Positions 16,193-24,787 of a stretch of 38,956 nt of DNA are shown here, in pieces. The stretch lies in the NCBI GenBank assembly GCA_016218865.1, contig JACRCU010000218.1:1-38956 (forward strand). Reading direction: 5' to 3'. A model generated the notes under the pieces. That model saw nothing but the letters and a program-made list of their open reading frames with translations. It was not told where the DNA came from and did no database searches. This DNA comes from Deltaproteobacteria bacterium. GTDB taxonomy: Bacteria > Myxococcota_A > UBA9042. Each line of letters starts with the position of its first letter. Position 1 is the first letter of the stretch. A program made the position numbers and the translations under genes.

Positions 16193-16834
16193 TCATTCGT
16201 GCAATTCCGTTAGGTTGCGTGTATCCAGGGAGTCAAATTCGCGCTGGATGCGGTCGACGACGATGCCAATCACGAAGATGCCGACGGTCAAATCGAGCAG
16301 GATGCCGGCTTCGACCAGCAGCGGCGTCGAGCGCAGCAGCAGCAACCCGAAGAGATACGCGCCGTTCTCCAGCACCAGATAGCCGCAAACCTGCGAGATC
16401 GCCTTGGTTCTGGCCATGATCAGCAGCGCTCCGCAGATGGCGGTGGCCAAGGCCCCGGGGAGCAACAAGGTGCGCGAGTGCTCGGGCAGCAGCGGCAAGG
16501 AACGCGAGAGAAGCATGGCCAGAATCGTGGCCAGCGCGCCGAGCAGCAGCGACGGCACAAAGCCGATGAGCGGCTCGACTTCGCGGTCGATCGAGGCGGC
16601 ATGCATGGCCCGGCGCAGCAGGCTGGGGATGACGAAGCCCTTGGCGAGCGCGGTCCCCGCGGCCATCGCCACGAGCAGCACGCTCCAGTCGTCCTCCAAA
16701 AGCAGAGGCAGAACGCCGAGTACCAACCCCTGCAGCGCGGCCGCGCGAATCATCGACGGCAGGCGGCTGCTGGCCAAGGCCAGAAGGTTGAGGCCGGCGG
16801 CAATGCCGATGAGCAGGTTCAAGGTGTCCGTCAT
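16193..16834 (-). CDS. hyfE: Membrane subunit HyfE-like (NuoK-related)
   Basis: A 213-residue protein with about six hydrophobic helices. It resembles HyfE, which corresponds to NuoK plus additional helices. A Glu in a hydrophobic context (YLVLENGAYLFGL, about residue 155) and LVEAGILLDLTVGIFVIGI (about 175-190) match the conserved acidic residues of the NuoK channel. It overlaps the NuoH-like gene by ATGA and precedes the NuoN-like gene by 37 bp. Confidence 0.88.
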   Translation of the reverse strand: MTDTLNLLIGIAAGLNLLALASSRLPSMIRAAALQGLVLGVLPLLLEDDWSVLLVAMAAGTALAKGFVIPSLLRRAMHAASIDREVEPLIGFVPSLLLGALATILAMLLSRSLPLLPEHSRTLLLPGALATAICGALLIMARTKAISQVCGYLVLENGAYLFGLLLLRSTPLLVEAGILLDLTVGIFVIGIVVDRIQREFDSLDTRNLTELHE

Positions 16835-17754
16835 CGCAGCCGGCCTCCCTCGACCTCGACCAAAAGCGCGAACAGATTCAGCAGGAATGCCGTCGTCAAC
16901 AGCAGCGGCACCCGCCGAAACGCCAGGCGCGCCATCAGGCTCTCGGCGATGCCGACGCCCACGCCCACGCCCGCCGCCGCGGCACCCAACACGGCCACGG
17001 CGACCAGCGGGCTGTGCTGGCCCAGCGGGACCACGGCCTTGACCAAAAGCACAGAGAAGATGGCAAGTTTCAGCGACGCGCCGTGCAGGATCACCGCCAG
17101 CGGCGGACCGCTGTGATCAAGGACCATGACCTCGTGCACCATGGTGAGTTCCAGGTGGGTGTTGGGATCGTCAAACGGTACGCGACAATTCTCAGCCAGC
17201 AGGACCACAAAGAGCCCGCCCGCCAGCAGCGCCGAGCCCACGCCACCCGAGGCGTCGAACATGTGGGCCAGCGACGCCGAGCCCCCGTGGACGCTGAGGG
17301 CCAAAAGCCCCGTAACCAACGCCACTTCGCTCAGCACGGCGTAGCTCACCTCGCGGGCCGCCCCCATGCCTTCAAAGGCCGAACCGGTGTCCATCGCCGC
17401 GGCCGCCGTGCCAAAGCGCGCCAGGGCCAGCAGGTACACAAAGAGGATGGCGCTGCCGGGCAGGTCGAGGCCGGCGTGGGCGGCGTCGGTCGGCACGAGC
17501 AGGGCGGCGCCGAGCACCGCGACCCAGGCCACCGCCGGTCCGAGCAGGTGCATGGGCGAAGCGACACTGGACCAGACCACCTCCTTGCGCCACAGCCTGG
17601 CAAGATCATAATACAACTGCAGAATCGGCGGACCGCGCCGGCCGGCAATCCAGGCCTTGGTGCGGTGGATGATGCCGGGCACCAGCGGCGCCAGGGCAAT
17701 CCAGGCGATCGCGCGCAGCAGGGTGCTGGCCACCGGCTCGGCCCAGGCGATCAT
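16831..17754 (-). CDS. hyfC: Membrane subunit HyfC-like (NuoH-related)
   Basis: A 307-residue membrane protein of the NuoH/HycD family, the subunit that joins the quinone/redox module to the membrane arm. Typical motifs are GIIHRTKAWIAGRRGPPILQLYYDLARLWRKE (about 25-56, the cytoplasmic loop of HycD/HyfC), ALARFGTAAAAMDTGSAFEGMGAAREVSY and ENCRVPFDDPNTHLELTMVHEVMVLDHSG (the family signature EN-RxPxDxPxTHLELTM). The start overlaps the previous stop (ATGA at 17751-17754). A longer upstream frame to 18288 is a shadow of that gene. Confidence 0.93.
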   Translation of the reverse strand: MIAWAEPVASTLLRAIAWIALAPLVPGIIHRTKAWIAGRRGPPILQLYYDLARLWRKEVVWSSVASPMHLLGPAVAWVAVLGAALLVPTDAAHAGLDLPGSAILFVYLLALARFGTAAAAMDTGSAFEGMGAAREVSYAVLSEVALVTGLLALSVHGGSASLAHMFDASGGVGSALLAGGLFVVLLAENCRVPFDDPNTHLELTMVHEVMVLDHSGPPLAVILHGASLKLAIFSVLLVKAVVPLGQHSPLVAVAVLGAAAAGVGVGVGIAESLMARLAFRRVPLLLTTAFLLNLFALLVEVEGGRLR

Positions 17755-19691
17755 GGCGCCCCCCCGTGCAGGGCCAGCGCGGCGATGAAGGCAACCCCCA
17801 CAAGGATATAGAGCACATAGGCCTGGACGCGGCCGTGCTGCATCCGCCGCGCCAGGTCGCCAAGCAGCAGCACCGCTCGCGCCAGCGGCTCGACCGCCAG
17901 CTGCATCACGGTCTCGCCGGTGTGTTCGGTAACCCGGGTGGGCTGGGCAAAGATGCCGTGCACCGGCTCGCCGTGCCGCTGCGGGCGCAGAATCCAGCGG
18001 AACCACCCCGTCATGGTCGCGGCATAGGAACCGGCCGTGTACTGCATCGTAGCCTGTGGTGCCGCATAGCCGCAGTCCCAAGTGGGCGCCCGCCGCACGC
18101 CGACCCGCCGCAGGCGCGCCATCAGCAGCGCCGCCGCCGCCACCCCAGCGCAACCCAGGGCCAGGTGCAGCGAGCCCAAATAGGTCAGCAGCAGCGGGGT
18201 GTTTTGGACTGGCTGCCCCTGCCACTGTGCGGCGACCATCGCCACCAGCGGCCAGGCGCCGGCAGGCAGCAACCCGATGATCACACACAGGCCGGCGAGC
18301 ACGGCCATCGCGGTCCGCTGTTCCGGTCCAGCTTCATGGGCGTGGGCGGCGGCGGCGGTGCGCGGCGCGCCCAAGAACACGACACCGACCACCTTGGAGA
18401 AGCAGGCCAGTGCCAGGGCGCCGGTCAGGCCCAGCAGCACCGCGGATCCCACCGCCGCGTAGGCCGGGTGGCCGCTGGCAAAAGCGTCGAAAAGCCCAAC
18501 GTAGATCAGGATCTCGCTGACGAAGCCGTTGAGCGGCGGCAGCCCGGCGATGGCCATGGCACCCAGGGCAAAGAAGCTGGCTGTCCACGGCATGCTGCGC
18601 CACAACCCGCCGAGCTGGCTCATGATACGCGTCCCAGTGGCGTGATGCACCGAGCCAGCCCCAAGGAACAGCAGCGACTTGAATAGACCGTGGTTCCACA
18701 CGTGGAGCAAGCCGCCGGCCAGCACCAGATTGCCCCACGCTGGCTGCCCGTACTGGCGCGCCAGAATAGCGAAACCAAGTCCGATCAGGATGATGCCGAT
18801 GTTTTCGACGCTGTGGTAGGCGAGCAGGCGCTTGAGGTCGTGCTGGGCGAGGGCAAAGGCCACCCCCAGGACACCGCTGGCCAGCCCCAAGCCCAGGACC
18901 ACCCAGCCCGCCTGCGCCGGCAACGGCAACCACTCGGAAAAACGGAACAAACCGTACATGCCAATCTTGATGGCCACACCGGACAGCAGCGCCGAAACAT
19001 GGCTGGGCGCGCTGGCGTGCGCACTGGGCAGCCACACGTGGCCGGGCCAGACGGCCCCCTTGATGCCGAAGCCGATGAGCGCCAACCAGAACAGCGGCGC
19101 GACGGCCGGGTCGCGAACGGGGCCGAGCTCCCAGGTGCCGGTGCGACTGGCCAGCGCGGCAAAGAACAGGAACAGGGACAGGGTCGCGGTGTGCGACGCG
19201 GCCAGGTACAGCCAGCCGGCCGCGCGGGCCTCGGGGTCGCGGCGGTCCAGGGTGATCAAGAAGTACGCTGTAATCGCTAGAAGTTCCCAACCAAGCAAGA
19301 AATGCAAACCGTTGCGGGTGAGCAACAACCAGCCGACGCTGAGCAAGAAGGCCGCCCACCACAGCCGGCCGCGCGCCGCCGATGAGCCGCGCTCGCGGTC
19401 GGACCAGTAACCGCGGGCGAACCACGACCCAGCGCCGCCGACCGTTGCCAGCAGGGCCAGAAAAAAGGCCGACATCGGGTCAAGTTGCAGGTGGATCGGC
19501 TGGCCGCCAAGGGCCAGACCCGGCTGCCAATCCCAGGTGCCGGCGCCAGTCAGCGTCCACAGGGCGGCAGCTGCCGCCGCGCCACAGGCCGCCAGGGTGG
19601 CCGCCACCGACGCTCGGGCCCAGCGCCAGGCCAGCGCGCCCGCGGTTACCAGCGCCGCAGAAGCTCCCGCAAGGAGCCATCCCGCAGTCAT
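17751..19691 (-). CDS. hyfB: Proton-translocating membrane subunit (HyfB / NuoL-like)
   Basis: A 646-residue polytopic subunit of the Mrp-antiporter/NuoL family and the first gene of the operon. Key stretches are FLLGWELLAITAYFLITLD (near 130-150), GHVWLPSAHASAPSHVSALLSGVAIKIGMYGLFR (about 225-260) and HVWNHGLFKSLLFLGAGSVHHATGTR (about 330-355, helix-12-type Lys). These correspond to HyfB/HycC. GAGG lies 7 bp before the ATG. The long C-terminal part carries additional hydrophobic helices. With hyfF it gives two presumed ion pathways. Confidence 0.93.
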   Translation of the reverse strand: MTAGWLLAGASAALVTAGALAWRWARASVAATLAACGAAAAAALWTLTGAGTWDWQPGLALGGQPIHLQLDPMSAFFLALLATVGGAGSWFARGYWSDRERGSSAARGRLWWAAFLLSVGWLLLTRNGLHFLLGWELLAITAYFLITLDRRDPEARAAGWLYLAASHTATLSLFLFFAALASRTGTWELGPVRDPAVAPLFWLALIGFGIKGAVWPGHVWLPSAHASAPSHVSALLSGVAIKIGMYGLFRFSEWLPLPAQAGWVVLGLGLASGVLGVAFALAQHDLKRLLAYHSVENIGIILIGLGFAILARQYGQPAWGNLVLAGGLLHVWNHGLFKSLLFLGAGSVHHATGTRIMSQLGGLWRSMPWTASFFALGAMAIAGLPPLNGFVSEILIYVGLFDAFASGHPAYAAVGSAVLLGLTGALALACFSKVVGVVFLGAPRTAAAAHAHEAGPEQRTAMAVLAGLCVIIGLLPAGAWPLVAMVAAQWQGQPVQNTPLLLTYLGSLHLALGCAGVAAAALLMARLRRVGVRRAPTWDCGYAAPQATMQYTAGSYAATMTGWFRWILRPQRHGEPVHGIFAQPTRVTEHTGETVMQLAVEPLARAVLLLGDLARRMQHGRVQAYVLYILVGVAFIAALALHGGAP

Positions 19692-19914
19692 CTTGCGACC
19701 TCAGATGAGCATAATGAGCCAGACATGTCCCCGGCGATTCCCGCACAGCCAGTGCGGCCCGTAACGGCCGACCGAATCAAGCGTCCGCGCTGGAGGAACC
19801 CGAATGGGCGGCCAGCAGTGCGCGGTGCCCCTCAGTCCATCTGGCCCCAGAAGCGGGACCGCGGTCACGATACGCCGGTGGCTGGCGCGGTGCAAGCGGC
19901 CATCGTGCGGCGTG

Positions 19915-19945
19915 GGTGTCAGGTATTGACACCTGACATCTTTTG
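19915..19945. repeat. Dispersed inverted repeat, isolated copy
   Basis: GTGTCAGGT and ACCTGACAT flank ATTGAC, followed by a CTTTT stretch. The core is the same as at 20183-20212 and 34371-34397. It lies in the 584-bp gap between the divergent hyfB and paralogue 3 genes. The remainder of 19692-20220 shows no gene. Confidence 0.65.
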
Positions 19946-20095
19946 CGACAAGCCTATGACATCCGGTGATCCTGGGCGCGGCCACCGACGGCAGTCCCAG
20001 TGCGGAGGCCGGACCTTCGGCGGGGTTCCGGCGGGTCCCGGCGAAGTGATGGCACACCGAATCCGTCCGGTCCGGATCGGAAGCCTTGGCGATGC

Positions 20096-20212
20096 CCCGG
20101 GCCCGAACCGGGGTCCCTGTCTGATCTTTGGCCGTTGCCGATCGGGTTCGGGAAGTCGCTCGCGCGCGGCTCCGGTAGGGTGCAGGTCAAGTGTCAATGC
20201 CTGACACCTTCT
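20096..20212. repeat. Dispersed repeat, copy upstream of lipoprotein paralogue 3
   Basis: Aligns with 12361-12476 (CCCGAACCGGGG, TGCCGATCGGGTTCGG, CGCGCGGCTC) and ends with GGTCAAGTGTCAATGCCTGACACCTT-type sequence (20183-20212). It is in the opposite orientation to the copy at 19915, so the two cores bracket about 270 bp. Confidence 0.6.
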
Positions 20213-20220
20213 GGTTCCCG

Positions 20221-20249
20221 TTGCGCCGCGCCGCGCGCAGGAGTAGCTT
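20221..20249 (+). promoter_or_regulatory. Predicted promoter of lipoprotein paralogue 3
   Basis: TTGCGC (20221-20226), 17 bp, TAGCTT (20244-20249), and 26 bp to the ATG. The geometry and most of the surrounding sequence match the promoter of paralogue 2. Confidence 0.55.
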
Positions 20250-20275
20250 GACTCTGCCACCAGGCTCAGGAACGC

Positions 20276-21835
20276 ATGCCGCGCCAAACCCTTTTTCCAG
20301 CCGTTCTGTCGCTCGTGCTCGCCATGGCGTGCGGAACCCCCGCCGTGCCACCCGCCGCCAAGCCCGACACGGTGAGCGACGCGACCCCGGCCGACACCGC
20401 CAGCCCGGATGCGGCCAGTACGGATAGCACCCCCGCCGACGTACCGCCCGACGCCGCGCCACCCGCGAGCGACGTCAGTGCCAGTCAGGACGCCGGTAGC
20501 GGCGCATGCATGAAAGTCCATCCCTCGTCGCTGGATTTTGGCCCCACGTTCGTCGGGGACACCGCGACCAAGAACGTGCAGATCTGCAACTGCGGCGCCA
20601 GCGCGCTGGCTGTAGGCAACCTCGAACTGGACGGCGCACAGGCGAATTCCAACGAATTCAACGTCGACACGGGCGCGCTGTACACCAAGGGTCTGCTCGC
20701 CAATCCGCCGCCGGTCAGCACCGGCAATCCGCTGACCCTTCTCGCTGGCCAATGTGTGGACGTGAAGCTCCAGTACGGCCCGGCCGACGTCACGCCAGAG
20801 GCCGGCAAGCTCGACAGCACCAACCTGGTCGTCGCGGCCGACGGAGTGCCGAACGCGCAGGTGGTCGCGACCGGCAGTGGCGCGGCCCTTGAGTGCCCAA
20901 AGACGGTATTCAAGATTGCCGAAGGCGACCAAGTGCTGCCACAGACGACATTGCACCTCAAATGCGAGGCCAAAGGGCTACCCGGCGGCCAGGCCCCGTG
21001 CAAGTGGACCATCAAGCAGCCCGCCGGCTCGAACCAGCCACTGAAGCCGAACGACACCTTCCCCAACCCTACGCTGCAGGCCAACACCGCGGGCGAGTAC
21101 ACGATCTGCGCCGAGGTCGCCGTGGCGGGTCTGCCCGACCCGTGCACGTCGTGCGTCACGGTGCTGGTGATCCCCGACAACGCGGTCCACGTGGAACTGC
21201 TGTGGGACACGCCGGCGGACCCCGACCAGACCGACGTCGGCCCAGCCATGGGCGCCGACCTGGACCTGCACTTTGCCCACCCCATGGCGGCGAGCGACGA
21301 CCTGGACTGCGACGGCAAGCCCGATCCTTGGTTCAGCAATCCTTACGACGCATTCTGGTTCAACAACGCGCCCGACTGGGGCAAGCCGAACTACCAGCCC
21401 GACGACGCCACCTTGGACCTGGACGACACCGACGGCGCCGGGCCCGAAAACCTGAACCTGGAGGCACCCGAAGGCACCGCTGCCGAGCCGGTGGCGTACA
21501 CGGTGGGCGTGCACTACTGGAACGACCACGGCTACGGTCCGTCGTATGCCACTTTCTCGCTGTACATCCAGGGCACGCTGGTGCTGACATCGCAAAAAAC
21601 CAAGCTGAACCCGCTGGACATGTGGACCGTGGGCAAGGTGTGGTGGCCCAACACCGCCTCGGGCGGCGGCAAGCCGGTGTTCGAGCCGTGCTGGCAGTCG
21701 GGCGACTCGTGCGCGGCCAAGAAGGACTTGATGTGGCAGAGTTCGGGGACATCGTGCATCGCCAAGTGCTACAACAACAATACCTTTCTGGCGGCTGTAA
21801 GCGGCGGTGCCGCGGCGGCCAGCAAGTGCCCTTGA
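20276..21835 (+). CDS. Secreted lipoprotein with ASH-like domain, paralogue 3 of 3
   Basis: A 519-residue lipoprotein: signal peptide with lipobox-like LAMAC near residue 17, Asp/Thr/Pro-rich linker, ASH-like domain (MKVHPSSLDFGPTFVGDTATKNVQICNCGASALAV), and the same C-terminal module as paralogue 2 (GADLDLHFAHPMAASDDLDCDGKPDPWFSNP, LDLDDTDGAGPENLNL, GVHYWNDHGYGPSYA). Similarity to paralogue 2 extends to the nucleotide level across 21250-21560. The gene ends 10 bp from the convergent lipoprotein gene. It is preceded by a shared promoter block. Function unknown. Confidence 0.87.
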   Translation: MPRQTLFPAVLSLVLAMACGTPAVPPAAKPDTVSDATPADTASPDAASTDSTPADVPPDAAPPASDVSASQDAGSGACMKVHPSSLDFGPTFVGDTATKNVQICNCGASALAVGNLELDGAQANSNEFNVDTGALYTKGLLANPPPVSTGNPLTLLAGQCVDVKLQYGPADVTPEAGKLDSTNLVVAADGVPNAQVVATGSGAALECPKTVFKIAEGDQVLPQTTLHLKCEAKGLPGGQAPCKWTIKQPAGSNQPLKPNDTFPNPTLQANTAGEYTICAEVAVAGLPDPCTSCVTVLVIPDNAVHVELLWDTPADPDQTDVGPAMGADLDLHFAHPMAASDDLDCDGKPDPWFSNPYDAFWFNNAPDWGKPNYQPDDATLDLDDTDGAGPENLNLEAPEGTAAEPVAYTVGVHYWNDHGYGPSYATFSLYIQGTLVLTSQKTKLNPLDMWTVGKVWWPNTASGGGKPVFEPCWQSGDSCAAKKDLMWQSSGTSCIAKCYNNNTFLAAVSGGAAAASKCP

Positions 21836-21845
21836 CCCCGCGCCG

Positions 21846-23555
21846 CTACTGCCCGCAACCGCCCAGCAGGCTTTGCATTTTGACCGAGAACACCGCGCGC
21901 TCGCCCGCGTCTTCGGTCAGGCACCACAGGTTGTCGCTGCTGGGCGAATAGGTAAAGTCTTCGGGGTGATGCGGCCACTCGTGCACCGCGACGCTGCCGC
22001 CGACCGTGGCGCGGAACAGGCTGCCGGCGCCCTTGGGCGTACTGGTTTTGGCGGCGCTGCTCGACAGGAAGTAGTGGCCGTTCCACGACTGCCCGCCCTG
22101 CAGCTTGACCATGCCCGGGAACAGCACTTCGCTGGCGTGCACGGTGTTCGCCACGGTGACCAGCCGGCCGGTCTGCGGGTCCAGCGGCCAGCGGTGCAGC
22201 CGGCCCAGGATCGTGTCGACCGAGTACTCGCCCGCCAGCAGCGACGGCGGATTGGTCGACATGTCCGCTTCTACGAACGAGAACCGCGCGCAGCAGCTGC
22301 CGCCGCACAGCGTGTAGCGCCCGACCTGCGGCAGCACGTACTTGTAGCCGTAGGCGTAGAAACTGCCGGATTTCGCGCCCAAAGTGTCCGAGTCGGTGGT
22401 CTGCACCTGCAGCATCTGGTTCCAGTCGAACACCCGGAAGCCGTGCGAGGTGTCTGCCACGTACAAGTAGTTGTTCTGCCACGAGATGCCGCCGGCATGC
22501 ACCTCGACGGGCTGCAGCGTCGCCACGCCGTTCTTGGTCACGGGCTCGGCCAGCAGCACCAGCCGGTACTTGGCGTTGGCCAGGCTGGTCACGTCGACCA
22601 CGGCGAGGCGCACGCCCTTGCTCAGGTTGGGCGTGGCGGTGGCGGCGGGGTCGTGATACCACGAAACCACAAGGACTTTCTTGCCGGCCCAGCTGTTGCC
22701 GGCATTGGCGGTGGCGGTGCCGGCGATGCCCTGCGGGATCCAGTAGGCCACGTCCTGGTCGCTGGGCTCCCACTTGAAACCGCTATTGAAACAAGGCACA
22801 TCGGGGTGCGAGCTGATCGCCGTCGCCACGCGGTTCAGGTCGCCCAGCACGGTGTCGAGGGTCACGGCGCTGGCGGTGGTCTGGGCGGCGATGCTGGCGA
22901 TGAGCGCGGCGTTGCTGGCCCAGGTGCCCGTGTCGCGGAGCAGGAAGCCGGCCGGCGACACCGACACCAGCTTGCCGGCGGTGGGGCCGCTGCCGCCGCC
23001 AGTCTGGTTGCATTCCGCCGGCGCCTTGGGGCATTGCGCGGCCACGGGCTGGCATTCGACCGGGGGCGGCGGACCGGTGTCCGGGGCGGCTGTGTCCGGT
23101 GGCGCAGCGTCCTGGGGCGCGGTGTCCTGGGGTGCGGTGTCCTGTGCAGCGGTATCGGGCGGCGTCACGTCGGGTGGCAGCACATCCGCTGCGGGCGTGT
23201 CGGCCACGGCGGCATCCGGCAACCCCGCGTCCGGCCAAGCACTATCCACCCATGGCCCGGCATCGGCCGGTTCGGGGTCGGGCGGGGCGGTCTCCGGTTC
23301 CGCGTCCTCGCCGGGGAGCGCGAGGTCGACCACGGCCAAGTCCAAGGCCGCGGCATCGGCGTCGTCGTAGGTGTCCGGCGGCGATCCGCTGTCCTCGTGG
23401 GCAGTTTCAGCATCCCCGGCCGTCGCGTCGCCGGCTCGCGCGGGGCTACCGGAGTCGGTCTGGGCGTCGAGCACGGCCTGGGCCGGACTTGGAGACGGAA
23501 CGGCGTTGCTACAGGCGGCGCTAAAGACGAGCAGGTAGATCAAGTTCTTGTGCAT
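21846..23555 (-). CDS. Secreted lipoprotein with repetitive Pro/Asp/Thr linker and beta-rich domain
   Basis: A 569-residue protein. The signal peptide has the lipobox-like FSAAC (Cys about 15). About 160 residues of low-complexity linker follow, with repeats such as PQDTAPQDAAPPDT. The C-terminal 390 residues form a beta-rich domain (VLVVSWYHDPAATATPNLSKGVRLAVVDV, GGISWQNNYLYVADTSHGFRVFDW, VHEWPHHPEDFTYSPSSDNLWCLTEDAGERAVF) with propeller-like spacing. Conserved Cys pairs (CGGSCCARF) suggest disulfides. ATG 23555 has GGTGG 7 bp upstream; ATG 23558 is possible. No enzymatic motif seen. Probably surface-anchored. Confidence 0.8.
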   Translation of the reverse strand: MHKNLIYLLVFSAACSNAVPSPSPAQAVLDAQTDSGSPARAGDATAGDAETAHEDSGSPPDTYDDADAAALDLAVVDLALPGEDAEPETAPPDPEPADAGPWVDSAWPDAGLPDAAVADTPAADVLPPDVTPPDTAAQDTAPQDTAPQDAAPPDTAAPDTGPPPPVECQPVAAQCPKAPAECNQTGGGSGPTAGKLVSVSPAGFLLRDTGTWASNAALIASIAAQTTASAVTLDTVLGDLNRVATAISSHPDVPCFNSGFKWEPSDQDVAYWIPQGIAGTATANAGNSWAGKKVLVVSWYHDPAATATPNLSKGVRLAVVDVTSLANAKYRLVLLAEPVTKNGVATLQPVEVHAGGISWQNNYLYVADTSHGFRVFDWNQMLQVQTTDSDTLGAKSGSFYAYGYKYVLPQVGRYTLCGGSCCARFSFVEADMSTNPPSLLAGEYSVDTILGRLHRWPLDPQTGRLVTVANTVHASEVLFPGMVKLQGGQSWNGHYFLSSSAAKTSTPKGAGSLFRATVGGSVAVHEWPHHPEDFTYSPSSDNLWCLTEDAGERAVFSVKMQSLLGGCGQ

Positions 23556-23728
23556 CATCGCGCCACCGAGGGGCCAGTGCCACGACCAGCGCCCACTGCC
23601 CAGACTAGCACGCTGACTCCAGGCGTTGCCATGATGGTCAGCAGGGCCGGCGCGACCGCCTCCGGCCACCGGAACACGGGCACGTCGCCACGAATCCAAG
23701 GCAGTCCCTTGCCCAGCCCTTGCCCAAT

Positions 23729-23746
23729 CCGTACACTACCCGTACA
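23729..23746 (+). promoter_or_regulatory. Tandem operator inside the toxin-antitoxin promoter
   Basis: The heptamer CCGTACA is repeated at 23729-23735 and 23740-23746, one helical turn (11 bp) apart. It lies within a possible promoter TTGCCC (23720-23725), 17 bp, TACAGG (23743-23748). Ribbon-helix-helix antitoxins commonly bind such tandem sites to repress their own operon. Confidence 0.5.
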
Positions 23747-23776
23747 GGAGTCCCGTTGCGGACTCATTTCGAAGAC

Positions 23777-24085
23777 ATGGAGCTGAATACCCATCCTTAT
23801 GTAGACTTGCCGGCCGACGACCGCCTGGAGGCCCGCCTGCCCCGCCGCCTGAAGGCGGATGCGGAGGCGTTGGCGCGCGCCCGCGGCCAGACCCTGACGC
23901 AGTGGCTGCTCGCTGCCATGGCGGAAAAGATCAGTGCCGATCACGCGCAAGGCCTGCAGTGGCAACTGACGCCCGCCGAAACCGAGACCATGCTGCAAGC
24001 CTTGGCCGCCCCGTACGTGGCGCCGAGCGGACTGCTGGCTGCGCGGGCCAAGGCCGAAGCCCTGCTGGGGCCAAATCCGCAGTGA
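23777..24085 (+). CDS. tacA: DUF1778 / TacA-like antitoxin
   Basis: A 102-residue protein with an N-terminal ribbon-helix-helix region (DRLEARLPRRLKADAEALARARGQTLTQWLLAAMAEKI) matching DUF1778 antitoxins (R-LPR-LK...A...RG.SLT.FLL.A), and a C-terminal part (LTPAETETMLQALAAPYVAPSGLLAARAKAEAL) like the toxin-neutralising tail. It should block the acetyltransferase toxin and repress the operon. The start is uncertain. A TTG at 23756 has AGGAG 5 bp upstream but would begin at the predicted transcription start; ATG 23777 gives a family-like length. The stop overlaps the toxin start (GTGA). Confidence 0.85.
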   Translation: MELNTHPYVDLPADDRLEARLPRRLKADAEALARARGQTLTQWLLAAMAEKISADHAQGLQWQLTPAETETMLQALAAPYVAPSGLLAARAKAEALLGPNPQ

Positions 24086-24597
24086 AGCTCCAGCTCGAAC
24101 GGCTGACGCCGCACCATCCCGTTCATGCCTTCGACTGCGGCACTTCGCCAGCGGGGCACGCCATCGGCGCGTTCTTGCGCGAACAGGCCCTGACCGAGCA
24201 GGCGGCCGGCTGGAGCGCAACCACGGTGGCTGTGGACTTGGATGCCCAGGAAACCAAGAGGCAGCTTGCGGGCTTCTACACGCTTGCCCCGCTGGGCCTG
24301 CGGGCCGACACGGCCGTGCTCGCCGCGTTGGGCTTGGGTGGACGCTACCCGCAGGTGGGCGGCTATCTTCTGGGCCGCCTGGGCGTGGCTGGCCACCTGC
24401 AGCGGCGCGGCCTGGGTGCACTCTTGGTCGAGCGCGCAATCGATGCCGCCAGCCGGGCGCGCACCGTGGGTGGCGGCGCGTTCCTGGCTGTGGATGCCAA
24501 GACCGAGGCACTGGTGGCCTGGTACCTTGGCCTGGACTATGGTTTCTTCCGCCTGTCCCCGGATCGGCCTCGGCTGGTGTTGCGGCTGCCGGGATAG
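24082..24597 (+). CDS. tacT: TacT-like GNAT acetyltransferase toxin
   Basis: A 171-residue GNAT-family protein starting with GTG at 24082, overlapping the antitoxin stop. The family start pattern FDCGTSPAGHAIGAFLREQA corresponds to F-CG...L..FL...A. GFYTLAP matches the strand 4 motif. The acetyl-CoA-binding pyrophosphate loop is LGRLGVAGHLQRRGLGALLVERAI (about 100-123). The end KTEALVAWYLGLDYGFFRL matches FY...GF. Toxins of this type acetylate the amino group of charged tRNA to block translation. Which tRNA cannot be predicted. Confidence 0.87.
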   Translation: MKLQLERLTPHHPVHAFDCGTSPAGHAIGAFLREQALTEQAAGWSATTVAVDLDAQETKRQLAGFYTLAPLGLRADTAVLAALGLGGRYPQVGGYLLGRLGVAGHLQRRGLGALLVERAIDAASRARTVGGGAFLAVDAKTEALVAWYLGLDYGFFRLSPDRPRLVLRLPG

Positions 24598-24697
24598 GTG
24601 CGTGCCCAGGATGGTCGGAACCTCAGGCTTGCCCTGTCGTCAGGCCGGGGCTCGGCACGCGACCCGCCGTAGCGCTTCAAACTACGCAGGATTCTCG

Positions 24698-24726
24698 TTG
24701 ACGTCGAACACGCACAGACCTAGGCT
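24698..24726 (+). promoter_or_regulatory. Predicted sigma70-type promoter
   Basis: TTGACG (24698-24703), 17-bp spacer, TAGGCT (24721-24726). It places transcription start near 24733, suitable for the coding region starting at 24788. This is the main content of the 190-bp gap after the toxin gene. Confidence 0.55.
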
Positions 24727-24787
24727 ACGGCGAGCCATGGCGTGCCGCGGACCAGACGAGAAGCCAATCCCGGACGCGGAGGTCGTG

